Source of the DNA: Haliotis asinina
Lineage: Eukaryota; Mollusca; Gastropoda; Lepetellida; Haliotidae
NCBI RefSeq assembly: GCF_037392515.1
Contig: NW_027133892.1
Span: 62,001 to 126,000, forward strand
Direction of reading: 5' to 3'
DNA length: 64,000 nucleotides
A model generated the notes under the pieces. That model was not told the DNA's origin. It was given only the letters and a program-made list of their open reading frames with translations, and did no database searches. Shown here piece by piece: positions 24,736 through 36,258 of the stretch; position 1 is the stretch's first letter, and each line of letters begins with the position of its first letter. A program made the translations under genes and the position numbers.

Positions 24736-26424
24736 CTTAATCAATTTTTCAGCAGTATACCAACTCCACCAAAGCATATAATAGAAAATTTTCAGAAAAA
24801 AAGTGTTTTCAGTTAATCGGGAAGTTTAAACCAGACAGGGGTGATAATGTCACTACTGCCAGAAAATGGTGGCATAAGTGCACCTGTTGTGGAAAATTGC
24901 AGCTCAGAGATTAGGAGGGGTTAGTAGAAAATTTACCAGTTAATCTAAGTGGTCAAATATATTTTTTAATCTGTAGTGAATGTAAATGTCTGGACTTTGG
25001 CATGTATTTATGAAAATATTGCTCTAATCATGCATACCAGTTTTTGGATGTAGATATTGCTGTAATGGAGCACACACTGACCTGTTTTGACTCTACAGAA
25101 ACAACTACTGAAGAAGCGAGTTGCAAGCAATAGAACGCGTTCCATTGTCACCTGACGTTTCCCCCGGGCTTTTGCGAAATGGCAACGGCGGTTCGGGGGA
25201 AAGAGGATACACTTGACAAGGGCAGACACCGAAAGGTCTATTTCCTGCTACCAATCTCACGATTGCCTGTGGAATGTGGGTAGTCCATTTTACAGAAGGC
25301 GGGAGCACCGTCAGGCAGCCTTCCACGTCATTAGCACAGTTGATAGGTGACTGTGTCCGTAGACTTCATTTCTGAGCGTTTCCTTACCGTATACTTATGA
25401 GAATGTTATATAATTGTGATGTGATGTTAATGTAGTTGACGAGTGAATACTCCTATAATTCACATACTAATATTTGCTGGATTACGTAATACATCACCCA
25501 AAAAGGGTCACATTTAAGGTTTGACTATAGGTTGGAGGGTTGAAGGGCGTGTGCTCATGTGGACCCAACTTAAGTTACGGCCGTCTGAAGCTTGCAAAGC
25601 CAATCGCTTATCCATTTACAATGTCTAACATTCAAATAACGCATCATGTATGAAATAGGGTTCAAAGAATTGAATCTGTGTGTGGTTTTGTATATATTTT
25701 CACTTTACACAGCAGCAGCTAGAGCACATGCGTTTGTTGACATGCTGGCAAATTGTGACCTACATTTCAATGAGGGTCCCAATGTGTGGTCAAAACCAAT
25801 TATTGTAATCACAATGCGAATACCGTTACCAAAGCTGGCATTTTAAGCATTTTGACATTTGGTAATTGATACTTGTCACCAGCCATGTTAATAATTGATC
25901 ATGTTCACAATATGCATGCTTACCAATTTCTACAATTTGTGATCAAATTACCAAACTGTAATGGAGTAAGCATTGAGATATTTAGTGAAATATCCCATGT
26001 TATTTACACCATAAACAAAACATCAACTGCAAATGTATCACACATTTATTGTTTAGCGTTGTGTTTGTTTAGAGGAAACACATAATGTACATAAAATAGA
26101 TAGTCTTTTCATATTGAATAACATGTTTAAATATTTTCACTGTATTGACACTTTTTTCAATAATACGCCACAGGCCCAAATACATTTACAGATATATATT
26201 TTGCTTGGAACTGTATGTGCCCTACATAAAAAACCTAACACACATTGATGCAAGAATGTTTTAGAATATAGCACTAGTACCATATTTTCCAGACTTGGAC
26301 TGAGAGCACAATTAAATTGTTCTTAACACATATAAATATTATGAATATTATAACAATGAAACATGCCAAGGTCAATCTGCACATCAGTTGTCTTTGTGTT
26401 TAAGCTGACCAAGTTCCTCTCAAG
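24736..26424. other. Intergenic, no gene recognised
   Basis: A GC-richer island at about 25090-25330 supports two overlapping 73-codon minus-strand frames, but neither matches anything I know and the plus strand is no better. The rest is AT-rich. Confidence 0.4.
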
Positions 26425-26592
26425 ATATCAGCCATGATAACATATTACTCAAAGGAGCTCAGGAAAGAGGTGGCATTAAGGAAAAGTGGGGCAGGGAGAG
26501 AAGAGGTGTACAAATCATCTTGGGAGTGGTTCTCTCTGCTGGACCCATTCCTGCGAAGTCAGGTCACCCAGAAACCCAGTATCAATAACATG
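26425..26592 (+). CDS. Isolated MADF-like (Myb/SANT-type) exon
   Basis: The exon is bounded by an acceptor (CCTCTCAAG before 26425) and a donor (GTGAAC at 26593), both phase 0. It would encode 56 residues including MITYYSKELRKE, SGAGREEVYKSSW and FSLLDPFL. This is the C-terminal half of the MADF domain, a DNA-binding domain of the Myb/SANT type found in transcription factors and in accessory proteins of Harbinger transposons; the KSGAG-x4-Y-x3-W pattern is the usual hallmark. I find neither the first half of the domain nor a downstream exon, so this may be an orphaned exon from a transposon or a fragment of a host gene with long introns. Confidence 0.5.
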
Positions 26593-26733
26593 GTGAACAA
26601 TCCATTTATTACTGTCTTTATCGTGTTAATGTTTTACATTTGTTACAAGGTGAAATTTACTTCACATAATACTTCTATTTAAAATTTTTTAAAAATTTGT
26701 CAAAAATAGGATCTTCTCCTACATGTTTCAATG

Positions 26734-26797
26734 TGTATCTTCAGGGAGAAGTGATGAAGTGATTACGGAGAACTGTTATCACTTCTCCCTGGAGACA
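26734..26797. repeat. Imperfect hairpin, about 20-bp arms
   Basis: CTTCAGGGAGAAGTGAT on the left pairs with ATCACTTCTCCCTGGAG on the right with a few mismatches across about 22 bases of spacer. Could be the core of a small MITE or a palindrome; its ends are not evident. Confidence 0.6.
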
Positions 26798-27358
26798 CTG
26801 TATTTTAAACAGTGCCATTGGACTACTCTGGGTGGTGCAACATGTTTTTACCTCGGGTTGCACTTTGTACAAGTAGGTAAAAATCCTTTACATTCAGTCC
26901 AAAAGCAAACACCATGTACTGACAAATATATTTGGCATGGTTTCGCCTTGCACAGTAAGATAGCTTCATCATTAATGGACAAGTGTATTGACTAGAGCAG
27001 CTGATCCCATTGCCAATCAACTTACATCCCACTAATACCTCGTTGCCAGGGGCAACCATTCATGGACGTGTCTTGTTAATTATCGATATCAGTGTTCTCG
27101 AAAAGTGTCCTGATATCAGATACAAGGACACTTTTGAAAATCTTCAATAAGCTATACCGTGACCTCATCACGATATTGATACAACTGTTTTATTTTCACA
27201 TTGCCAAATATACCTGTACAAACTGAATTGAAAACATCTTGAATCAGTCAACGACCAACAAAGAGTCAAGACGATTTATTTGTTTATTCAGTGCTATTTA
27301 GAACACGATTTCAAGGGATGTCCCGTCTGGCTTTTCACATTTGATGACAACAATTTTT
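26798..27358. other. Intergenic with a short perfect stem-loop
   Basis: At 27101-27111 and 27125-27135, AAAAGTGTCCT and its exact reverse complement flank a 13-base loop; neighbouring GATATCAG repeats add to the symmetry. It lies downstream of the recombinase pseudogene's stop codon (which is on the minus strand), so it could fall in that gene's 3' region. No coding signal. Confidence 0.5.
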
Positions 27359-29323
27359 TTAATCTGTCTTCTGGTTGCCGTGGTTGGCATCGGCATCAGC
27401 ATCGTCGACAGGGACATCAGCTTGTTTTTCTTCTGGCTTCTTAGGTGGTTGGAGTTTGTCAGGTATTTCCTTGTTGATTTCCTCAGAGCTGCGCTTGTAA
27501 ACCCTCACAGCATTGCTTCTGTGGCCTGTTCTCGCCATGATGAGCTGCTCGTCTACCTTGGCGTTGAAAAGGGTTGTCGTTAAAGTGACCTGACGAAAGA
27601 AATTACCATTACTTTACAAAAACACACGTTTTATGGGCACACCAAAAACACTTTCAGTTTGCGGAGTTAGCTGAATGGTTTCATGTTTGTATACTACGAA
27701 AACAAAAAACGATTAATGACCATCCCAGGTTTCAATATGAAAAACTTAAAATGCATATTATGATCTACTTAACACTTCAGAACTGGATTTGGGGATGTTT
27801 CTTAACTTTTTATTTGTCGAGTAAAATAGTTTCATGAACTAAATAATCATGAAATCTAATGAATTATACCTTTCCCAAATGGCCAGTAAATCTTCCATGT
27901 AGACCTGCCTCCTCGCACATGGTCTTGAACACTTTCCGCAATGTGTGTATCCCAACTTTCTGTTGTGAATAACGCAGTTTTCCGTTCTTAGCTGCCAGAG
28001 GTTGCCTGTAGAACGGACCGTCGGCCGGTATTGCTGCCAAGTAGGTCTTGAGCAGTCCCACAAAACATCGTGGGTTGTCAGGTTGGGCGTATTGCTTCAT
28101 ATCCCTGAAACAAACACTTGATATATTCACTCCTGGCGACTAAAATCGTATAAACATACTTAAATTCAAACCTCGGATGTGATTTATACATATACTGTCG
28201 AAACGAAAATGTTTTCACCTCTTAAATATTTTTTAATGAGTTTTTCACGCAAACTACCTTTTCTCGTCTTGCCTTTTGGTCTAAATATGCCCAGTTCTAG
28301 GGTTTATACGTCGGAACACTTTTGAAGGTTAGAAATAATAACTAAGAGAGACATGTCAGACAGAACATGTGTTCCTGTCTCAGTATACATGTAAGATAAA
28401 TGCTCACTTGAACTAAATCTTTCCGCATTGCTTCACCCCGCCCTGATTATGTTTTCGTGACACGCCCAATGAATCGCACGTATTTTCCAACGGAATACCG
28501 GCTAAACTCAAATCGAGTCACTTCCAGATTGGCAGGTTCATCAGCTGCCCATAATACAAAAACTTTGCAGTTGTGGAAGTTAAAGTTGTGTAGCAAACCT
28601 GTAGAAGTCTCACGAGAAAATGTGCCCTTGGCCCACAACATCTCTTCCTCTAAAGGCGTGACGTTACGGTCAATGCTCTGCTTTGCGTGAAGACAATCCA
28701 ATACCCGTTTAGTTGATTAGTTGCATCACACCATCAAGAGTGGCACGAAAGTTACAGAATTCGTGCCACTGGCTAGTCACATCCACGAAGTTTAGAGCTG
28801 GTCTCTTGCACATGTCACGCAAGTAGCGCCATGTACTGATACAAATATTTTTGACCGACAGTGCGGGATACACGGTTCCATCTTGTCGTTTACTTTCACG
28901 AATTTCTGCAGAGCAAAGAGGTACAAATACATACTGCCCACTTGCAGCTGTCCCTTGTTGAGCTTTTCGTGTGTTTCTCTTTTTTTTTGCCCACGAGTCG
29001 TATATGTTGACACACCATTTAGTATTCCGCTCTGTATTTTGAGGAATCCGATTTTGATGCAAAGCTTCGATAAATTCACCGGTCACTGGTTCATCAAAGC
29101 GTCGTTGCTCTTGACAAGATGTAAGTTTAAAGTCTTCTCTATCCTCAAAGTCAATTTGAGTCGACTCGTCTCCTTCCTTATCCAACTCCTTATCCTTGTC
29201 CAAGTATAACACGTGTTTTGCATTTATACCTGAATATTGCACGTGCAGGGACGCACGCATCGTAGTGCTACATATTTCATTCACTAAAGCTGGAGGGGCA
29301 CAAATAAGGTTGTGGAAATTCAC
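27359..29323 (-). pseudogene. Crypton/DUF3504-type tyrosine recombinase pseudogene, three exons
   Basis: Exon 1 (29323-28408) contains IPQNTERNTKWCVNIYDSW, then DGTVYPALSVKNI and FRATLDGVMQLI, then VTPLEEEMLWAKG and NCKVFVLWAADEP. Exon 2 (28104-27870; acceptor GTTTGTTTCAG, donor GTATAA) contains KQYAQPDNPRCFV and VGIHTLRKVF. Exon 3 (27589-27359) contains AKVDEQLIMARTGHRS, then NAVRVYKR and a Lys/Asp-rich tail. The order and motifs match the DUF3504 domain of Crypton-derived proteins (as in ZMYM2, QRICH1 and KIAA1958): HTLR supplies the H-x-x-R, TGHRS the second His, and VY the nucleophile. Damage: an in-frame TAA after MQLIN, a frameshift between RKAEH and VTPLEE, a frameshift after RVTK, and a TAG after GGVKQCGKI. 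The exon 2-3 junction is one base out of frame. Where the family has LR-x-x-DEH, this copy reads LWAADEP, losing the first catalytic Arg. An upstream 61-codon frame (29576-29391) could be an earlier exon. Confidence 0.78.
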
Positions 29324-30521
29324 AACGTTTTAAGAATTAATAACGATATATATTGTTTTCACTCGGTATTAACGAGATGTAAGTCACTTGTTACCACAGC
29401 TCCGCCTCGGATGGGCCCCACGGGCAAAACCGTCCTGATAACTGCCGATACAGCTCGGAAACCATGGTAATGTGATGAAGTAATCTGACTGCCAATTCAT
29501 CCCTGATGTCACTTGCAGACTGAGTGCTTCTGTTCGCATCCTGCTGACCAAAAGGTGTATGTACGTTTGGCTTCATGTCAGTGGCATAACTATATTAGTA
29601 CTGTATATAATTATAACATACTTGCATTCTTATTAAAAAAATGAGGCAAGGTCATTACTCTGTATGTGTAATCATGAATTATAAAGGTGCTGCAATACTC
29701 ATATAGGTAATTTATTTTTTAATCAGTTCGTCTTCGTGAATGGTTTGTCTTACAGTGGAGATGTTAATACCTCAGGCTAAGATTTTAACTAGAACATCTG
29801 TGAAATTGTGTGGTGATAACTTATACCTTTTTCAATAGAATGTCTGTGAGATGAGGTTTATTATATACTTTTGACTGTTGTCTTTCTTTAAGCTATTACT
29901 GGTACATGATGAAACTAATATTCTGTATTAATATTTTCGTAATATTTGAATGCTAATGTCTCATCATCCTAGTTTTCAATCTACATATATGATTCGTCAT
30001 TGATCATGAGTAACGCCAAGAAATCGTATCTTGGTTTTCTCTGCCATCCATCTCTTGTGATTGTGACAATTGGCATGTGTAAAGATGGTGTAAAAACACT
30101 TTAAAACACTGTAATTATCAACAAGAATGTATGAAAAACGGAACGTGTTCACATATGATCATGTATCTTACAAAAAAGTAGAACTTTAACAAATATCTAT
30201 AAATTGTCTTAAGATGTGCTAAAATGTGTGTATGTCGTAAATAGTTGAATCTATGCGTTTGAAAACAGAAAACAAAATAATTTAATGTATCTTCTTAACT
30301 TTAATTCTATTTATAAATTGATGCAATGAACTGAAATTCTATGCATCATAAAAAATCATGCTTCATTAGTGTTCAGTGGAAAATGTACAACTCTCAAAAC
30401 TATATTACCATTAGACTTGCAGTGCACTGACGTCATCAAGTTCATTGACAGGGCACTGTAGAAAATCTAGTCAAAACGATGTCGCCCAGGAGCTGACAAA
30501 CGATCTCATATAAACGATATC
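29324..30521. other. Intergenic, or 5' part of the recombinase pseudogene
   Basis: Apart from a 61-codon minus-strand frame at 29391-29576 (contains SDIRDELAVRLLHHITMV), which is relatively GC-rich and could be an exon, the sequence is AT-rich and non-coding. No promoter is visible. Confidence 0.4.
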
Positions 30522-31304
30522 TCATGTGGAACACAGTTTTTGATGATAGAGTGGTTTATTGTACGTTTGTCGCAGCTGCAGCCGCAATTTTATGAGGCTT
30601 TCCAGTTCGCAATAAGACGCCTCCGTGCACGCTGGGTTCTTCCGTGCTGCTTCTGAAATGGAAATTGAAATTGGACGTAAAAGTACATAAAGCTGCTGTC
30701 TCAATAATTCTCTAATTTCATTAAACATTTTAATGTATATTATTGTGTATTGTCATGTATAAAGTCACAAGTCACAATTCTAGATTGCCTTACCTCTGAG
30801 GCTCCTTTCAGTTTTGATTAATGTTTAATCTCAAAAATGAAAATGAATGAATTTCACGCTATCACGTTTGTATGCTTCAAACACTTTCTTTTCAAAATAT
30901 AATATAATATTTTAACAATCCCAGTCAGACAAGTATGCAATTGTTGCCAAATGTATTACTGGTCGAAAAGCATATGTAATTCTGATTGCAGAAAAAAGTG
31001 ACAAGTATAAGGCTGACATGAAATGCTGCAGTAAATTGTGGGGATGGCCATGTTTAACTCGGTGCCACTTACGTATCAAATTACAACCATTTCCAAATAA
31101 CCTATTTATCCTGTAACAACATGTTTACATATATTTTAAAACTGTGAAAAGATAGTAAACTATACCTTTCTTTGAATGATCCTGGTATATCACGTGGAAA
31201 AGAGACTTGAAATCTGTTAATCCTCGGACAAGTGCAAGAGTGAACACTGGTGTAAGATACCGCTCTAAGAAGAAATTCTTCAGTTGACAGTCTGCAGCAA
31301 ATGT
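30522..31304 (-). CDS. Two phase-matched exons of an unrecognised gene (3' end)
   Basis: Upstream exon 31304-31166: acceptor TTGAAACAG, donor GTATAG, 46 codons plus one base, with the readable segments FFLERYLTPVF and DFKSLFHVIYQDHSKK. Downstream exon 30652-30522: acceptor TTTCCATTTCAG, starting at codon position 2, exactly complementing the one leftover base of the previous exon (giving Glu), then AARKNPACTEASYCELES and LIKLRLQLRQTY before the stop. The intron is 513 bases. Canonical splice sites, matched phase and amphipathic protein-like composition make a real 3'-terminal exon pair plausible. I do not recognise the protein. Upstream exons would lie beyond 31305, but none was identified. 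Confidence 0.45.
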
Positions 31305-31504
31305 CTGTTTCAAATGTTTCCATTGTGTCTAGTTTCTATTAAATTATAATTAGACCATAAACATGCAATTGTATCATTCGCAAAAACACTTGTGCACTGA
31401 TTGTGTGAAACTGGACAAGAATTTTTAGTTATATTTGTAAGTTAATTTTCAAGTTTCACAACTAAAAGTAGCTCCGGGCAGATGAACTGATAAAGAGGTT
31501 AAAT

Positions 31505-31844
31505 CTAGAACTCATGGGTGAGTGCTGGGAATCTGCTCGTACCAGCTGGTGGCTGAGAGACAGTGGCTCCCCGGCGGTGGCCCAGTGCTGTGCCAATGCC
31601 ATGAGCCCCGTTGCCGGCACAAGCATAACTCGCGGCAGTAATACCAGCATTGGGCCAATGCTGACATGCTACCTGGGATCGCTCTCCCACAAGGACGCCA
31701 TTGTTGCCGAAGAACAAGTGGTTGAATGCAACCACACACTCGTGACGGTGTCGCAACGTGTGAACGGCTACATCATTCCTGTAATTTGTGGCATGCAACG
31801 TGCCAACGCTGCCATGCTGTTCTGAAAAAGGGGGGGGGGGGGGG
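31505..31844. other. GC-rich block open on both strands, ending in a 15-G run
   Basis: Conspicuously GC-richer than its surroundings. It is open for 121 codons on the minus strand (31870-31505) and 103 on the plus (31514-31825). It includes a near-perfect palindrome AGCATTGGGCCAATGCT and a partly related GTGCTGTGCCAATGCC, suggesting a repeat with internal dyad symmetry instead of a gene. It ends in 15 consecutive G at 31830-31844. Neither translation resembles a protein I know, and the long frames may simply reflect the low stop density of GC-rich DNA. Confidence 0.35.
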
Positions 31845-33196
31845 TTGGGGATGTGGTAGTCACCGAACAAGCTCTAATACAGATGATGGATCGCTGTGAT
31901 AACAAAGTATGATACCACCTGAGTGCATGATACTTATTGTCAGTGTGTGCTAATTACTTACATAAACCAGGTGTAACCACTAGCAACAAACTTTGTTCTC
32001 TATGGGCGTGTTTGTGACATAAAGTAGCGCATGTGAAGTTCTATTTTTGTTTGGTATACTTGTCCATATGAAAGATGGCGCTTTTGTTTCAGATTTTGCA
32101 ATACGCTATTTCCATAAGTGTGTTTATGTGTGTTTTTTTTTCACTAAGTATGTTTAGTAAACTTACAAAGCGAGGAGGAACTTTTATTAAACGACTGGCT
32201 CTTTCCCTTTAATGTCATTGATGATGTGTAAGTGAACTACAATGCTGTATCAATTATCTTTATGTACACAAATGTCGCAATTACATTTTTCTGCATTTTC
32301 AGAGCTGCCAGGGGACCTCCTGCATATGGGGAAAAGGATGTTTTCTTTATTATTCTGATGAATGAAATGAAATGGAACTGTAGAAGAACTTAATCAGAAG
32401 TACAAATCAACAGAATTTGATGGCAGCTATGTTCCAGAGAAAGTTAACAACATCTCTAAAGATGACGTGAATTGACAGTTATCTTGTGGGGCGACATCAA
32501 GGACCTGTGGATCCATTATATAAGGCTACTGATGTTATTTGGATGTGTTGTGATGATTGTGTTTCCATAGTGATGGCAACCCAGCTCCAGGGCGATTTGG
32601 CAACATCATTGATCTGTGTGGTGTAACACTAACTTATAGGGGTACAAGTTAGGAAATACTGGGCCACTGTTGACCTGAGTTATTAGATAGTGGAAGGAGA
32701 GTTTCTTAAAAGGGTTTGAATGAATACTGATGTTTTGACCTAGTTATTTGTTTTCAGATTTTCTAGATGAGAATATTAATTTAGGTGATGGGATGTGGTG
32801 TGTCTGTCTACTGCCTGGATCACGGAGTAATATAGCCGGGTATGTGCGAGAAGGAGCATATCCTCATTAATGTGACACATTTGTTTTTTGCATGAAAGAT
32901 GGTGTTTATGTTGTGGATTATTTCAGTGCAAGTTCTTGAGTGCTTGTTCTGTATTTCAATGAGCACAGGAAGACATGATAGAATGATACATTGTTGATAT
33001 TTGATTTTTTCTGTTTGCTATAATGTTGATAACATTGCTATTAATTCTGCTGAATCAGTGTGGGTGAACTTGATGTAATAAATTTTGGTTCTGTTTGTGG
33101 TTGTGTGAGATGGGGACCACAGGGGGGGAAATGTAACCCCTAAGAATTTTTTTTTATCATCCTGGCATGTCATGCCTTTCTGTCCGTCATTTTGTT
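31845..33196. other. Intergenic, no gene recognised
   Basis: AT-rich, no reading frame above background and no repeat alignable to the rest of the window. Confidence 0.5.
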
Positions 33197-33515
33197 TCCA
33201 GAGTATAACTCAAAAACTGTACAATACTTTTCAGTATTGGTAGATACAACAAACAGAACCTAAGGTGGTTCCTTTTATTGTTCTCAGTTTACATGGAAAT
33301 GGTTCGGACTCAAAAGGGGGGTTGTGGGCACCGTTTCTAGAACACAACTCAAAAACATTTCAACATCTTTCAACAGAACTTGGCAAATATCTTGAAGTGG
33401 TGCCTTCTGCTGTTTACAGATTATTGTCATTTTTATTTATCCCGGAAATGAATCAGTCTCAAAAGGGAGGGTTAGGCTTTCTTTCAGGAGCACAACTTGA
33501 ACAGACAACAGAGTG
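33197..33515. repeat. Diverged tandem repeat, about 149-bp unit
   Basis: GAGTATAACTCAAAAAC ... ACATGGAAATGG ... GGACTCAAAAGGGG is repeated as GAACACAACTCAAAAAC ... CCCGGAAATGAATC ... GTCTCAAAAGGGAGG, and a third partial copy starts at about 33488 (GAGCACAACTTGAAC). The plus-strand frame of 90 codons over it is a consequence of the repeat. Confidence 0.6.
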
Positions 33516-34282
33516 TCTGTTAAGAAAGAGAGGATGAAATTTAAAAGTCTCCTATTATGTCTTCTTTTGTAACTTTTCCTATTATGGCTTCTTTCGTAGC
33601 TTTACTAGAGAGTCATTATGTCAGATCATATAGAAATGTATGAAGATGGCCATTGTGTCGTGTTTGGTGCTTGTGCTTCACTGACATCTTGTTCTAAATG
33701 TAAAATGGCATCTACATTTTCACCATTTGGTGTGGAACCACACTGTTTTAGTTTTATGAGGAGGATAGTTCTGACATTTTTAAGACATGTCTTAAACATT
33801 TACATAATCTGGTGATTCACCTTAAGACGTTTGTAAGGCTTTCATTAGCCAAACCTATACCAAAGATACCGAATCTACAATGTATGCAGTATAAGCACAC
33901 CTACATTCCTAATTTATTGAAGAAGAACATGATACACATCACACATTAGATGATGCATATGCATATATTATATACACTGGTCCTTTGTTACGACTAAAAT
34001 GGCTAAGGGGAAAATGTGAATAAATGCTTCATGTTACATTTCCTAGCCTGTGGTGTAAGCATCTGCACTGAAATGTCACATCATAACAGAATAAAGACAT
34101 CTATGAAGTATATAAGTTTGTTGTGTTTCTTCTTTATGTTGAAATCAATATTGTTGTGTCGTGGTTACTCACTTTATGCAGTTTTTGTTCATGAAATGGT
34201 TTTAATTACATTTAAGATGCTTTTAAACGGAAAAAAGGTTTTTCCCTTCAAACAAAGTGCCATCATATTGCTGTAAACAAAA
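33516..34282. other. Intergenic between tandem arrays
   Basis: Frames of 65 and 86 codons at 33618-33815 and 34016-34276 (+) look like AT-rich chance frames; the second is Met/Leu/Phe-rich because of T-rich sequence. Confidence 0.45.
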
Positions 34283-36258
34283 AGCTGATATTTTTACCTC
34301 AAGTTGCCAGATGGTATAGGCACATGTGCATCACGTGTGAATATTCTAAATGAGATGTAGTGCACCAAGCAACCGATGTGTTTAGGGCCTATTTTGGCCA
34401 ATTTTGCAGTCGTGTATTGGATTCTGCATAGTCATTGAAAGGGGTTTTCTTGTACTTATTGCTCTCTCGTTTGTCATACAGCAAATAACAAGCTGATATT
34501 TGTACTACTTGTCAGATGGTATGGGCACATGTGCATCAAGTGTGAATATTCTAAATGAGATGTAGTGCACCAAGCAACCGATGTGTTTAGGGCCTATTTT
34601 GGCCAATTTTGCAGTCGTGTATTGGATTCTGCATAGTCATTGAAAGGGGTCTTCTTGTACTTATTGCTCTCTCGTTTGTCATACAGCAAATAACAAGCTG
34701 ATATTTGTACTACTTGTTGTCAGATGGAATGGGGACATGTGCATCAAGTGTGAATATTCTAAATGAGATGAAGTGCACCAAGCAACCGGTGTCTTTAGGG
34801 CCTATTTTGGCCAATTTTGCAGTCGAGTATTGGATTCTGCATAGTCATTGAAAGGGGTCTTCTTGTACCTATTGCTCTCTCGTTTGTCATACAGCAAATA
34901 ACAAGCTGATATTTGTACTACTTGTTGTCAGATGGTATAGGCAGATGTGCATCAAGTGTGAATATTCTAAATGAGATGTAGTGCACCAAGCAACCGGTGT
35001 CTTTAGGGCCTATTTTGGCCAATATGGCAGTCGTGTATTGGATTCTGCATGGTCATTGAAAGGGGTCTTCTTGTACTTATTGCTCTCTCGTTTGTCATAC
35101 AGCAATTAACAAGCTGATATTTGTACTACTTGTTGTCAGATGGTATAGGCACATGTGCATCACGTGTGAATCTTCTAAATGAGATGTAGTGCACCAAGCA
35201 ACCGATGTGTTTAGGGCCTATTTTGGCCAATGTGGCAGTCGTGTATTGGATTCTGCATGGTCATTGAAAGGGGTCTTCTTGTACTTATTGCTCTCTCGTT
35301 TGACATACAGCAAATAACAAGCTGATATTTGTACTACTTGTTGTCAGATGGTATAGGGACATGTGCATCAAGTGTGAATGTTCTAAATGAGATGTAGTGC
35401 ACCAAGCAACCGATGTGTTTAGGGCCTATTTTGGCCAATTTTGCAGTCGTGAATTGGATTCTGCATAGTCATTGAAAGGGGTCTTCTTGTACTTATTGCT
35501 CTCTCGTTTGTCATACAGCAAATAACAAGCTGATATTTGTACTACTTGTTGTCAGATGGTATGGGGACATGTGCATCAAGTGTGAATATTCTAAATGAGA
35601 TGTAGTGCACCAAGCAACCGGTGTCTTTAGGGCCTATTTTGGCCAATTTTGCAGTCGAGTATTGGATTCTGCATAGTCATTGAAAGGGGTCTTCTTGTAC
35701 CTATTGCTCTCTCGTTTGTCATACAGCAAATAACAAGCTGATATTTGTACTACTTGTTGTCAGATGGTATAGGCAGATGTGCATCAAGTGTGAATATTCT
35801 AAATGAGATGTAGTGCACCAAGCAACCGGTGTCTTTAGGGCCTATTTTGGCCAATATGGCAGTCGTGTATTGGATTCTGCATGGTCATTGAAAGGGGTCT
35901 TCTTGTACTTATTGCTCTCTCGTTTGTCATACAGCAATTAACAAGCTGATATTTGTACTACTTGTTGTCAGATGGTATAGGCACATGTGCATCACGTGTG
36001 AATCTTCTAAATGAGATGTAGTGCACCAAGCAACCGGTGTCTTTAGGGCCTATTTTGGCCAATATGGCAGTCGTGTATTGGATTCTGCATGGTCATTGAA
36101 AGGGGTCTTCTTGTACTTATTGCTCTCTCGTTTGTCATACAGCAAATAACAAGCTGATATTTGTACTACTTGTTGTCAGATGGTATAGGCACATGTGCAT
36201 CAAGTGTGAATATTCTAAATGAGATGTAGTGCACCAAGCAACCGATGTGTTTAGGGCT
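34283..36258. repeat. 208-bp satellite array, 9.5 monomers, four-monomer higher-order period
   Basis: Monomers start (AGCTGATATTTGTAC) at 34283, 34491, 34696, 34904, 35112, 35320, 35528, 35736, 35944 and 36152. Spacing is 208 except the second monomer, which is 205 through loss of a TTG. The last is half length and breaks off at TTTAGGGCTCGTTTTG. Diagnostic variants recur every fourth monomer: CGAGTATTGG with TACCTATTG in monomers 3 and 7, GGCAGATGTG with ATATGGCAG in 4 and 8, and ATCACGTGTGAATCTTC in 5 and 9. The repeat unit is thus also 832 bp. Each monomer contains the dyad GGCCTATTTTGGCC. No frame crosses monomers, so it is not protein-coding. Confidence 0.95.

Noticed and set aside
34283-36258. 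Regular repeats with constant spacing, superficially CRISPR-like
   Set aside because: The whole 208-bp unit repeats with no unique spacers, the organism is eukaryotic, and no cas genes are present. It is a satellite.
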